In this document: piece by piece, positions 8,799 through 19,828 of the stretch
How positions within the stretch are numbered: the stretch's first letter is position 1
How the letters are laid out: each line of letters starts with the position of its first letter
NCBI RefSeq assembly: GCF_038502225.1
Contig: NC_091369.1
Coordinates: forward strand, 17,101,224-17,165,223
Direction of reading: 5' to 3'
Origin: Cherax quadricarinatus
Taxonomy: Eukaryota > Arthropoda > Malacostraca > Decapoda > Parastacidae
DNA length: 64,000 nt
Translations under genes and position numbers: made by a program
The notes under the pieces: model-generated
Databases searched by the model: none
Told to the model about the DNA's origin: nothing
What the model saw: only the letters and a program-made list of their open reading frames with translations

Positions 8799-9883
8799 TG
8801 TGAAGGCTTACTCAGCCCTGTAACAACTTCAGTAAGTATTACTAAGGCTTGCTCCTCCTCAGGAAAATTAATGAATAGAAAAAGAAATAATAACAGACAA
8901 ACATAAACACTTTATTATATAGAAATTTAAAATATAAAACACTTAAATATGAAATATTAATCCTACATTAAAGAAAATGAAAAATAAAAAATATGAATGA
9001 TAACTTAATTCAACGCTAATATATATAGGGGTGTCTGGTGTTGGTGACACTGTGTTGTTGAAATCATAGCTGTTGCTGATGATGGGGGATGGGGGTCGCA
9101 GGTGTTGGTTACGACCCACTGGCTAGTTCTTCACAGTAGATAGAGCCTTGAGTATTCTATCCCGATGAAAGGAAAGCAGGTTCTTTACCACTGCAATGAT
9201 GTGGGGTTACATCCTGCAATTTCCTACAGGTGCACAGGTAATTAAATCCAAAATGGAGAAGTTTCTGGACGTTAGTCCTTCTCCATCATTTCTTCTCGTT
9301 GATTGACAGGTGACCCTCTCTGTCATCCAAGCTGGAAAGATAGACAGGTTACCCACTGCTTAAGAAATCACTCTCCATGGTAAGTACAATATCCAAAAGA
9401 TGTGGTGATTATTACAACAGTCAACCTAGAGCAAGACTGAAAGGACTAAGTTTATTATTGGTCAAAAGTGACGCTTTCAACCAATAAATCCACTAGAATA
9501 CAAGGCAGGCATGTACTTACAGTAGTGTTGGGAGCTGTGAGTCGAGTGATTTACTGTTTGACCAGAGCCCCACATGTCACCTTTTGGGGGGGGGAGAAGA
9601 GGGAGGGGGAGGGATAGTGGGAGCTAGACTGACCCTACGTTAACAAGCAGCCAGCAGTCAAACTATCACTTTAGGGGTGAGGGAGAAAAGGTCGGAATAG
9701 CAGGAGCTTGACTTACCCTACCTTAACAAGTAGCCGGCAATGAAACTATCACTTTCGTGGAGGGGGAAAAAAGGCGGGAATAGCGGGAGCTTGACTTGCC
9801 CTACCTTAACAAGTAGCCGGCAATAACACTGTTGTTACTATATACTCCCTCGCTACTCCTATCTATTGAACTTTTTCCTCACA
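8799..9883 (-). repeat. 3' LTR of gypsy copy B
   Basis: 1,085 bp, nearly the same as the other LTR. Examples of differences: GGCTTGCTCC versus GGCTGGCTCC, and CGATGAAAGG versus CGATCACAGG. It contains the three 83-bp U3 subrepeats (about 9590-9830) and is preceded in sense by a polypurine tract (minus strand, complement of 9884-9892). Confidence 0.95.
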
Positions 9884-9996
9884 CTCCCCCATACCAAGAC
9901 TTATAGTCAAGGAGTATAAGAAGAATAGGCGAGGAAAAAGTTCTAACATATTGAAGTCGCGTAAGGCAAGAAATCTTCTACTGACTGTCACGACTG

Positions 9997-11463
9997 TCAG
10001 TAAAATCTTCTACTGACTGTCAGAGAAATAATTGGATGAACCACTGATATACACAATATGGAACTTAAAAGCCTGGAGTGCCAATGCCACCTCAAGAGCC
10101 GACTGTTGGTTCCCTTAAAAGTTTCTAGGTATATCAAAGGTTTGTGGTCCGTTTCTAAAATGAATTCTTTTCCCAGCAAATAAAATTTAAGTTTGGAGAT
10201 ACCCCACACAAGGGCCAAACATTCCTTTTCTATGGAGGAGTATCTCGTTTCTGCGGGAAGGAGTTTCCGGCACAGGAAGCATACAGGGAAGGGAGTACCA
10301 TCATGGTATTGTAGTAACACCGCACCTAAGCCAGTATTGGAGGCATCAGCTCTTAAACGAAATGTTTTATTAATATCTGGAATCTTAAGTACAGGATCTT
10401 TCGAAAAGATACTTTTAATCTCATTAAACTTTTCCCGAGCTACGTCGGAAAGTTCAAGAGGTTCCTTCACAGACTTTTTAAGGAAGTCTGATAAGATGAC
10501 TGTAAGATCAGTAAGGTTCGGGATAAACCGTGCATAAAAATTTACAGAACCAAGAAAGCTACGCACGAGCTTCTTTGTTTTGGGGAATTTAAATTCTAGT
10601 AAAGCTTTGATCTTACTGGGGAGAGGCTGCAGAGAGTTATTAGAAAGTATCAGTCCAAGATATCTAATCTTGTTATACCCAAGGAAGCATTTCTTCGGCT
10701 TGGCAGTGAGGCCATGTGAGCGTAACCTATGCAAAACTGATGTTAATGTTTGGATATGTTCGCACCACGTGGATGTCATTACATAAATGTTATCAAAATA
10801 AACTGAAACATTTGGCATATTACCCAAGACCTTTCTCATCAGTCTCACGTAGGTAGCACAGGCAGTTACCAAACTGAAGGGCGTAGTTCTATATTGCATC
10901 AGTCCTTGGTGTGTAGGAAAAGCGGTGTACCTCTTAGAAGAAGGATCTAACATTACTTGATGATATGCCTGCGCAATATCAATCTCTGAAAAGAAGGAAG
11001 CGTCATAAAATTTGTGTAGATCGCTATCTATTAAGGGCATAGGCTCAGCATCCCACCGAGTTATAGCATTAAGGCCTCTGAAGTCAACAGCAACTCTATA
11101 TGAATTATCCTCCTTCTTAACCATGACTACTGGTGAACAATATGAAGATACTGAAGGTTCAATGATCTTTAGTTTTAATAATTTGTCTACCTCTTGGTCA
11201 AATGCATCCCTAAGGTGAACTGGAACTGGGTATAATTTCTGTTTTATAGGATTGTCCGTCACTAAGTCAATCTTATGGACTACCGTGGAGGTAACACCTG
11301 GAATATCAGTAAAGACGTCTGAAAAGTTACTCACACGTTGAAGTAGTTTATGTCTCTTATGGTCATCCAAAGATTCATTAATATTAATGTTGGTTGCGCC
11401 CGAGTGGTCAAGAGTCACCAAGTCATGTAGTTCATCATAGTCTAAGTTAGAGGTATCAATTAC
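9997..11463 (-). pseudogene. Reverse transcriptase-RNase H of gypsy copy B
   Basis: Same domain as in copy A, about 97% similar over most of its length. It reads from just after the TGA near 11464 to the RNase H region. RT motifs VDFRGLN, EIDIAQAY and YFDN are visible; as in copy A the last catalytic Asp is Asn. RNase H TDHKPL is present, but the first catalytic block reads RADAS. The frameshift after LLRWHWH is shared with copy A. The 3' end differs: the tail has lost the WLSR segment and carries a short local duplication near 9990-10020. It cannot encode a working RNase H in one frame. Confidence 0.9.
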
Positions 11464-13150
11464 TCACACTTTACATTCTTCAGTTGTCTTATCAAGTTCG
11501 TGTGGAAAAACTAAGTCGAAGTTATTAAGGCAGTTAACCGAATTTCTTCTGTAATATTTCTTAAGGATGTTGATATGATAAAGCTTAGGTTTCCCCTTGA
11601 CTTCTATGAGGTAGTCAACTTTCCCACAAATTTTTAATACTTTATATGGACCTTTCCATGCTACTAATAATTTATTTGACTTGATAGGCCCGGTGGCCTG
11701 GTGGCTAAAGCTCCCGCTTCACGCACGGAGGGCCCGGGTTCGATTCCCGGCGGGTGGAAACATTTCGAAACGTTTCCTTACACCTGTTGTCCTGTTCACC
11801 TAGCAGCAAATAGGTACCTGGGTGTTAGTCGACTGGTGTGGGTCGCATCCTGGGGGACAAGATTAAGGACCCCAATGGAAATAAGTTAGACAGTCCTCGA
11901 TGACGCACTGACTTTCTTGGGTTATCCTGGGTGGCTAACCCTCCTGGGTTAAAAATCCGAACGAAATCTTATCTTATCTTATCCCCTACTTTAAAAGTTC
12001 TCCTCTGACTTTTGGAATCAAAATAGGTTTTGTACTGGTCCATTGACAAACTTAAGTTTTTCGAAACTATGTCAGAGGTCTCCTCAAGTTTGGATCTAAG
12101 GTCAAGGAGAAACTGGTAAGAAGACTGAACCACAGCATTTACCTCCTCATTAGTCCATACGTCATGAAGGATGGCCAGTGGACCTCTGGCCTGTCTACCA
12201 TAGAGAAGTTCAAAAGGTGAAAACCGCAAAGAGTCACTAGGAACTTCCATCATGGCAAACAAAGCACAGGGTAGATAACGATGCCACTCCTTAGGTTTAA
12301 GGGAGCAAAGTTTCCTTAAAATGGACTTGAGAATTGAATGCTAGCGCTCAATCCTCCCATTACAGCTGGGATGATAGGGTGTGGTGAAGAGAGGCTTCAC
12401 TCCCAGAAGTTGGTATAGATGTTGCATTAAGTCAGATGTGAATTGAGTCCCACGGTCAGACAAAATTCCTCTAGGGATGCCCACTCTGGAGAAAATGGAC
12501 AAAAGGGCTTCAGCCACCTCTGTAGTAGTTATGGTCTTTAAGGGAACGGCTTCAGGGAAACTCGAAGCATAATCAACTAATGTTAATATATATCTATGTC
12601 CCCCAGATGAAAGTGGAGATAAAGGACCAACGATGTCAATAGCTACTCTTTCAAAAGGTACCGTAAAGACTGGCATTTTGACCATAGGTACTCGCCTGGT
12701 ACCTCGGGAGGATGACAGTTGGCAAACTTTACACGATCTACAATAGGAAGTGATATCTGAGGACATTTTTGGCCAAAAATAGGTTTCCCTAATTTTATTT
12801 AAGGTTTTACGATGCGAAAAATGTCCGGCCACTGGCAGGTCATGAGCCATTTTAAGAACAGTCTCTCTGCATTGACTTGGAACAACTAAGATGGAATAGT
12901 CTATCTCATTTGAATTTAATTTGAATACTGACTTGTACAAGATACCTTTTATATATTCAAATTTATATGAAAAGTTTTTCCTTTGTCTAACTTGATTTTG
13001 TTTAGCGGCATTATGGCAATTCTGAAGAGAAGGGCAATTACGTTGTAACTTGACAAAGGAGTCCTTCGATATATCTAAAGGCTTAAAGTCAGGGAAAATC
13101 AAAGGATGGACAGTAGGAGAAGCCTGGGCTTTGGTCTGAGCCCTAGTCAA
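11464..13150 (-). pseudogene. Integrase of gypsy copy B, TAG-interrupted and SINE-disrupted
   Basis: 13150-12341 carries the HHCC zinc region (CRSCKVC) and the D,D,E core (AIDIVGP, LSDRGTQF, NGRIER), ending at a TAG in the same place as in copy A. 12262-11969 continues the C-terminal part with the NEEVNAV and QYKTYFDSKSQRR segments, then the SINE at 11687-11983 cuts in and about 20 bp of element are missing at the joint. 11686-11464 holds the GPY/F-like end (WKGPYKVL) up to the shared TGA. Upstream, the frame is offset from Gag-protease by a small deletion near 13155 (copy A has four extra bases there). Confidence 0.88.
11687..11983 (+). mobile_element. tRNA-derived SINE inserted in gypsy copy B integrase
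   Basis: Head GGTGGCCTGGTGGCTAAAGC (A box) and GGTTCGATTCCCGG (B box), then the body with GTCGACTGGTGTGGGTCGC, ending in a (TTATC)n tail at about 11965-11983. Compared with copy A, the insertion replaced roughly 20 bp of the integrase C-terminal coding region and left no target duplication. Same family as 4111-4363 and 35819-36106; closest to the latter, which has the same pentanucleotide tail. Confidence 0.9.
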
Positions 13151-14837
13151 GACATGGTATCGGAGGTGATATCTTCACTTTCATCTAACAAGTGAACCTG
13201 TGATCCTACTTCCTCGCTTTCGAGAGTAGCATCACTGGTTTTTAATCCCACATGAATATCGTGAGACATTGTCTCATCTGAACTTTCGAGGGGCTTCTCT
13301 GACTCTACAGGAAGAGGATCTGAAACACTTATATCCATCTTTGGTGATGAAAGGTCAACCTCAGAAGGAAGAATGGCACCTTTTACATTACCTATTAGTA
13401 CGGAGCAAGAAGTGATGGGAGCTAGTACGGCTTCAGACCAACCTGTGAACCATTTAGACCTAATGTAACAACGGATGGTAGGAAAAGTGTCCGTAAGGCC
13501 CAAGTAGTCTGAAAGTATAGCAGAGGAATGAGTTTCTTTAAGGTTAGGGAACAGCTTATCAGAAATGACTATACATGTGCATCCAGTGTCTCGTAAAATG
13601 GTAGATACATTAAGTCCATTAACTGTTCCTGAACAGAAGGGTGCTTGGTCATTACAGTCTTTAAAACATCTTCCAACTTTTTGGACCTTCTTAGAAGGGC
13701 AATCTGGACGTTTATGTCCCTTAACACCACACAAATGACAAACAGGAATAAAAGAAGTCATTTTACTTTCCACTAGAGGCTTTGATTTCTTAAGGTCTGA
13801 TGAACCCTTCCCCTTAGGGTTCGATCCCTTTAGGTCTTTATAGGAATTGTGAGCCTCAGCATACAGGTCAGCAGCCTCAGCAACTTCCTCAGCTTTAATC
13901 AGGTTACGTTCTCTGATGAATGTTCGTATCTGATGGGGAAGAGCTGTCAGGAACTGGTCAGCAACCATGAAGTCTCGAAGAGATTCATAACTGTGATCAA
14001 TTCCTGAACTCTCTATCCAAAAGTCGAACAAACGAAAGAGTGTTACGTGTAACTGTTGAAAGTTCTGGCCAGGCTGTAAGGTGGCATACCTGAAATCTTT
14101 CCTGTAAGAATTAGTGGTTTTTTGGTATGCTTTAAGGATTGCCTTCTTCAGTAGGTCATAATTACATATGATATCCTGCGACAAAGTTGCATAGATATTC
14201 AAGGCTGTACCAGAAAATAACATTCCTAACCTGGTAGTCCAGGTGTCAGCAGGTCATTCACAGAGGGTAGCAGTATTTTCAAACCTGATAATGTATGAAG
14301 TAATGTCTTCACCTTCTGTGAAGGGAGGTAAATTAGGTGTTGGAATATGTGCACTGACTGCACGTTGTTCCATTACTCCTTCCTCTAATTGTTGTTGTGT
14401 AAAAGTTAACTTTTTATTCTCTAATTCAAGGCGAGATTTTTAGAGCTCACGATCCTTTTCTCTCTCTATTAACTCATGCTCTCTAGCTCTTTCCTCACGA
14501 TCAAGTCTATCATGCTCTTTTTTGTCTTTGCGCTCTCTTTCTAACTGTCTCTCTTGGCTTTCTCTTTCAATTCTCTCTCTCTTTTCTCCTGTCTTTCAAG
14601 GTTCTCTTTCTCATTTTTCTCTTCTATTTCGATTTTCTCTCTCTCCTTTTTCTCTTCTCTTTCGATTCTCTCTCTCTCCTTTACTTCTTCTCTTTCCCTT
14701 TCTAACTGTCTCTCTTCTCTCTCAATTCTCTCTCTTTCAAGTCTTTCCTGGATCTTAGCACTAATGAAAGATTCTAAATTTTTCCCTGTTATTCCTAACT
14801 TACTTCCAGCATTCATCCAAAACTGGTATTCCTCCAT
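13147..14837 (-). pseudogene. Gag-protease of gypsy copy B
   Basis: Shows the N-terminus that copy A lacks. The Met at 14837 starts a strongly charged coiled-coil region (repeated RERE/EREE and REEKK patterns, to about 14400). After it, frameshifts lead into the capsid; a TGA replaces a Trp codon near 14254. The open part 14223-13147 (358 aa) carries the SCAN-like capsid segment, the zinc knuckle CHLCGVKGHKRPDC and the protease DTG. It ends early because of the small deletion near 13155, which shifts it out of the integrase frame. The coiled-coil N-terminus fits Gag multimerisation; the rest matches copy A almost residue for residue. Confidence 0.88.
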
Positions 14838-15362
14838 GCTTGCAAGAATAACTTAAACTATCAGGGGAAATGAAACGGGTATTAAAGAAAACAGAGGGTT
14901 CAATTCCTGCTCTGCTCAAACTGTAAATAAACCAGAGGGCTCGATCCCTGCTTCAATTAAACAACATGTATTAATGAAAACGAAGGGTTCTATGCCGGCT
15001 CCGAGCAAACAGTAAGTAGAATGGGGTCACTTGACCATCCAATCTTCTCACCAACAAATCAAGAGTGTCCTATGACAGTTCCCTTGATATAATAAAGAGC
15101 TCAATGAAACAAATTGTCACTGGAAAATCTCGGGTCCCTAGAGTCTAATCCTCCAAAGTGTTTCAAGCTCAAAGTGTCAGAATTAAATATTATATCCTGC
15201 CTGACTTGACTTACAATAAATTGAGACCATAACAATCACCAAATCTTTTAAATACCTGTACTGTAGTCCTACCATAGAGAATGATTACTCATGGCTGGTG
15301 GTAACCGTTGAAGTTCCAATGGTAGATTCGAGATGGAGTTGAATCTTGATTCAGTAGAGTTG
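14838..15362 (-). other. Untranslated leader of gypsy copy B
   Basis: About 525 bp between the primer-binding site and the first Gag Met. No open frame stands out. It carries several loose repeats of a motif around GAGGGTTCAATTCCTGCTC / GGGCTCGATCCCTGCTTC (14900-15000). Packaging signals would be expected here by analogy; none can be recognised by eye. Confidence 0.6.
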
Positions 15363-15380
15363 ATCCTGGCAAGGTCGCCA
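15363..15380 (-). promoter_or_regulatory. Primer-binding site (PBS) of gypsy copy B
   Basis: In sense it reads TGGCGACCTTGCCAGGAT, two bases after the 5' LTR ends in CA. It begins TGG, the complement of a tRNA CCA end. The matching tRNA would end ATCCTGGCAAGGTCGCCA; an arginine isoacceptor is my guess from the GGTCGCCA end, not confirmed. First-strand cDNA synthesis is primed here. Confidence 0.8.
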
Positions 15381-15382
15381 CT

Positions 15383-16467
15383 TGTGAAGGCTTACTCAGC
15401 CCTGTAATAACTTCAGTAAGTATTACTAAGGCTGGCTCCTCCTCAGGAAAATTAATGAATAGAAAAAGAAATAATAACAGACAAACATAAACACTTTATT
15501 ATATAGAAATTTAAAATATAAAACACTTAAATATGAAATATTAATCCTACATTAAAGAAAATGAAAAATGAAAAATATAAATGATAACTTAATTCAACGC
15601 TAATATATATAGGGGTGTCTGGTGTTGGTGACACTGTGTTTTTGAATTCGTAGCCGTTGCTGATGATGGGGATGGGGGTCGCAGGTGTTGGTTACGACCC
15701 ACTGGCTAGTTCTTCACAGTAGATAGAGCCTTGAGTATTCTATCCCGATCACAGGAAAGCAGGTTCTTTACCACTGCAATGATGTGGGGTTACGTCCTGC
15801 AATTTCCTACGGGTGCACAGGTAATTAAATCCAAAATGGGGAAGTCTCTGGACGTTAGTCCTTCTCTATCATTTCTTCTCGTTGATTGACAGGTGACCCT
15901 CTCTGTCATCCAAGCTGGAAAGATAGACAGGTTACCCACTGCTTAAGAAATCACATTCCATGGTAAGTATAATACCCAAAAGATGTGGTGATTATTACAA
16001 CAGTCAACCTAGAGCAAGACTGAAAGGACTAAGTTTATTATTGGTCAAAAGTGACGCTTTCAACCAATAAATCCACTAGAATACAAGGCAGGCATGTACT
16101 TACAGTAGTGTTGGGAGCTGTGAGTTGAGTAATTTACTGTTTGACCAGAGCCCCACACGTCACCTTTCGGGGGGGGGGAGAAGAGGGAGGGGGAGGGATA
16201 GTGGGAGCTAGACTGACCCTACGTTAACAAGCAGCCGGCAGTCAAACTATCACTTTAGGGGTGGGGGAAAAAAGGCGGGAATAGCGGGAGCTTGACTTAC
16301 CCTACCTTAACAAGTAGCCGGTAATGAAACTATCACTTTCGTGGAGGGGGGAAAAAGGCAGGAATAGCGGGAGCTTGACTTACCCTACCTTAACAAGTAG
16401 CCGGCAATAAAACTGTTGTTACTATATACTCCCTCGCTACTCCTATCTATTGAACTTTTCCCTCACA
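15383..16467 (-). repeat. 5' LTR of gypsy copy B
   Basis: 1,085 bp, bounded by TGTGAAGG on the left and CCTCACA on the right (plus-strand reading), with the 83-bp U3 subrepeats at about 16160-16420 and a TATATA box near 16421. Target duplication CTAGG follows at 16468-16472. Confidence 0.95.
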
Positions 16468-16885
16468 CTAGGACAGGAATTCCTGGAAAGAAAGTGACTT
16501 TCTGTCAAAGAGGCGTAACTAGTAGAACTTTATCAATGCTTATCCAAGACAAGTTGGTGTCCAGGTTATTCATGCTGGAGATAACACTGATTCTGACGTG
16601 GTTATTATGCAACGTCCGGGTGATAGATAAGGAGAGAGACACTCTCATTGCTATATCATGCCGCCAATTCAAGCAATTCCAAAATGCAATTAGAGTCACC
16701 CCGAAGAACTCTTGGGAAAAGCATATGCATGTGAGTTTTGTTTGTACATGCAAAATCTGGATGTGATACTATAACGTCCCGGTTTGGAATGGGAAAAATG
16801 AAACAAACATTCTGAAGTCATTATAATAGTCGTGGTCAGATGTGTTCCTAATCCGGGACACAGATGTTTCACACAGAGAATAAAT
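16468..16885 (+). repeat. tRNA-iMet repeat unit I, part right of gypsy copy B
   Basis: Starts with the target duplication and continues ACAGGAATTCCTGGAAAGAAAG, matching 36605-37080 and, more weakly, 20183-20640. Shared landmarks are CATATGCATGTGAGTTT(T/C)GT and AAATCTGGATGTGATACTAT. The 116-aa frame at 16416 has no recognisable domain and is not preserved in the paralogs, so I do not call it a gene. Confidence 0.8.
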
Positions 16886-16907
16886 AGGAGGCAGCAGGCG
16901 TGTTTGA

Positions 16908-16945
16908 CTGAAGAAGTCTAATGCGTAGGCGAAACGTTTCAGTCA
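16908..16945 (+). other. Hammerhead-like motif, copy 1
   Basis: CTGAAGA (fits the CUGANGA box), then a possible short stem (GTCT...AGGC with one G-U pair), then GAAAC and GTTTCAGTC (a GUC as candidate cleavage triplet). One extra A separates the first box from the stem, so this is a candidate only. Other copies at 18389-18426 and 37096-37131. Confidence 0.35.
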
Positions 16946-18388
16946 ACAATATATTACCCAACTGTTGCACATGTCTTTCTCTTCAGCTTGTCCGTATTAT
17001 ATACCATTTCCGTTATTATGTTTTATCCGCTAGATATGTCTCTATATGCAGTCCACAACGACCAAATCATCCTGAAAGCTGAGCGGCCACCGAACCAAGG
17101 TCGACTACGTACCAACGAGGCATGTTTTGATCATGCACATATGACCTCTGCCAGTTTAACTGGATCTCAACTGCTGAGGAATATACTAGGTTAGGACGTA
17201 TAATCTAGACTCTGAGGTGCTTCAAGTGCCAAAGGTACAAGCACCTCAGCGAACGATATCAATATAAGGAATAGTGCGGTGTCAGCAGCTATTCTCGCTT
17301 GAAAAGGGACTGTTTGGGTAAAATAAAGAGAGGTGAGGCAACGAAACTTCCGTATCAGAAATTGCCTGAAACCTACACTGTCCAGAGAGGCTCCGCCGTG
17401 TCAGAGCAGCATGGAAAACCCAGATTATCCTGCCTCCGGCATCAAGTTGAGCACCTAGAACTCAGCAGCAGCCTCGTCAAGAGGTGGCTACAGTATCACG
17501 GAACCCAGGGCCACTTTCCCAGTCACAGCGACTGAGGAAGCCGAGGAAACATCATCGACAACTTCAAGGTCTAGCTCAGCCAGCACCAGAGACTACTGTT
17601 CGAACTCCCACCCAACAACAGCAGCGAACAGTCCGCATGCTGAAAGAACTGACTACCGCCAACGCATCTACCCTGACACCACAACAGCCACTAGTAAAGA
17701 GCAACGTAACCCAAGGGAACAGAGCAAGCCATGCCATATTACCCTGAATCATATAATGATGCTGACAATTACATCCTTTGCCGAAGTCATATGCAACCTG
17801 ATAGACTAGGTGAAAAACAGAGATACTCAGATGTACTGAGATATTCTTGATCATATGTATGACAGACAAGACAAAATTTATTTCTTTGCAAAGTTAATAT
17901 GTGATTACATTTCATAATTTGTTGATTACAAAGAAATTCACTATCATGCCGGGGCATTTCGGGCAAAACGGAGCCCATGCGTTGATTAGCAAAGGTACCC
18001 GACAGCAAAACACAGAGGCTTGACAGCCTCTGCTGCCTGCAGAGCATGTTTTTATTTATTTATTTATTTTCTTTTTGCAGTGGATCGCATAGGGACTATA
18101 GGAAGACCCTGGTCATGGCCACAGAACATCTATAAATCTCAGATTCTCAAAGCTGTCTCTTTCGAGATTCACGGACTGGTCATCTTAGTATTAAGACCCA
18201 TGTCAAGACGCTGTTTCTGGCGAATCAGTGAATCAATCCACATTGTTCCAGACTATGGAGATGAACCCTACTCCAGGCTGAGGGACTGACCACCTTAAAA
18301 ATTATTAATCCAAGGTTGATGGACTGATTACATCATCCTTACCTCGCCATTTCTCCAGCTACCTCCAGTTTGTTTTCCTCTGTATTTC

Positions 18389-18426
18389 ATTGATGAAGCT
18401 GCCGTGTAGGCGAAACGTTTCAGTCA
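18389..18426 (+). other. Hammerhead-like motif, copy 2
   Basis: TTGATGA, a short hairpin-forming stretch, then GGCGAAACGTTTCAGTCA. Same layout as copy 1, about 1.48 kb downstream in direct orientation, so the two bracket the relic as terminal repeats would. The first C of the CUGANGA box is T here. Confidence 0.35.
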
Positions 18427-18509
18427 TATAGACACTCATCTGTTGCACATGTGTCTTACTCTTCAACTCGTTGGTTATATGTTCCACGGTGTGTAGGTGT
18501 GTAGGTGTG

Positions 18510-18847
<338 letters not shown>

Positions 18848-18899
<52 letters not shown>

Positions 18900-18905
18900 T
18901 ATGTG
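18848..18905. repeat. (TG)n microsatellite
   Basis: About 58 bp of TG with two TATG variants, then a short GTGCGTGCGTGCGTACGTGC stretch. Mirror: the (AC)n at 48401-48497, which is clearly longer in the right arm. Confidence 0.93.
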
Positions 18906-19747
18906 TGTTTGTTCGTGCGTGCGTGCGTACGTGCATGTGTGTGCACACATGAGTGCCTGCATGAGCGAGAAAAAAGGCAGTCTTGTTTAATGGAGAGAGT
19001 GAAAGTGAGAAAGTTGGGCACTAAGCAGCGGCTGCTGTCCACTGCCAGACCCAGACAAGTGAATGGTTACTTTATTAGTAATAGGAAAAATCTAGACAAT
19101 TTTTTTGCTTATAAGATGACGAGTTCAGTGGTATTATTCTAATGGCAGACTAATGTGTGTCAGGATATGAACGTCTAGCTTAAAGCTCCTGGATTCTGTT
19201 ATCTCAGTGAATAAATGTAAGCTGTTGTTACCCTTATGCTTTTCTCTTTTCATGGAAAATATCACTTGGCACCTCACTGTCGTTGCAAATAGTCCTAAAA
19301 TGGTGTCATCTAACACTTGTAAAGGTGGGGTAACAGTTGCCTCTGAGCAGAAGTGTGTGTGTGTGTAAATAAATACTTGTTCTTCTTGATATCACATACG
19401 GAGACGGATCTCACATGGATAAATTAAGCGGCATATCCAAGGAATATCACTGATACAGAAATTAAGCCATCATTAAGGACACTATGGCTCTGACCCGAAG
19501 ATCACGACTCTGTGGATGGGTAGCTGATGTTTGATTTCCGACGCTCTGCATAAATGCTACAATACTAAAGTTTTAAATTGTACGAACACTTTTGAAAAAA
19601 AAAAATCCATATTTATACTCTCCACAAGTTAAAGTTTCATTAGTATCATATCAGCACTGAATTAGATTGTGTAGAAATTAATAAACTAGTGCAAGTTTGA
19701 AAATAAACAGGATGTTCAAAGCAGCATTAAATACAAGTAATTTAACT

Positions 19748-19751
19748 AAAA
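19748..19751 (-). terminator. Pol III terminator of tRNA-iMet (unit II)
   Basis: TTTT on the minus strand, 5 nt past the tRNA 3' end. Confidence 0.7.
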
Positions 19752-19756
19752 CAACT

Positions 19757-19828
19757 TAGCAGAGCGTGGTTTCGATCCACGGACCTCTGGGTTATGGGCC
19801 CAGCACGCTTCCACTGCGCCACTCTGCT
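19757..19828 (-). tRNA. initiator tRNA-Met (CAT), unit II
   Basis: Identical in all 72 nt to the gene at 6601-6672: full acceptor pairing, CTGGG/CCCAG anticodon stem around CCCATAA, T loop ATCGAAA, no encoded CCA. Flanks differ from unit I, so the tRNA is better conserved than its surroundings, which argues for selection or gene conversion. Confidence 0.95.

Larger units (their letters stand above)
8799..16467 (-). mobile_element. Ty3/gypsy retrotransposon, Gmr1-like, copy B, complete with two LTRs
   Basis: Full-length element on the minus strand. LTRs at 8799-9883 (3') and 15383-16467 (5') are both 1,085 bp and begin and end TG...CA. It is flanked by the 5-bp target duplication CTAGG (8794-8798, 16468-16472). 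In sense order: 5' LTR, PBS, a leader of about 525 bp, Gag-protease, integrase, RT-RNase H, polypurine tract, 3' LTR. Integrase lies before RT. A SINE interrupts the integrase C-terminus (11687-11983). The LTRs differ from each other at a visible number of sites, so insertion is not very recent. The uninterrupted target sequence survives in the paralogous unit at 36591-36620. Confidence 0.96.
16886..18480 (+). pseudogene. Retroelement relic with gag-like zinc-knuckle ORF1 (unit I)
   Basis: A decayed element, homologous in direct orientation to 37070-38720 and inverted to 28590-29985. Near 17215-17260 a broken CCHC knuckle reads RCFKCQRYKHLSERY. Downstream the paralog at 37520-37560 shows CPNCGKKHYAWRGSAR, the knuckle pattern of LINE ORF1 proteins; here the same stretch (17360-17410) is decayed. 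Stops and frameshifts are everywhere. The segment is bracketed by two copies of a conserved end motif with a GGCGAAACGTTTCAGTCA core (16908-16945 and 18389-18426). Its clade is unresolved; the end motif resembles those of Penelope-like elements. Confidence 0.6.

Noticed and set aside
16416..16766. 116-aa frame spanning the gypsy LTR end and repeat unit I
   Set aside because: It starts inside the LTR and crosses the TSD; the paralog at 36605 without the insertion does not keep the frame.
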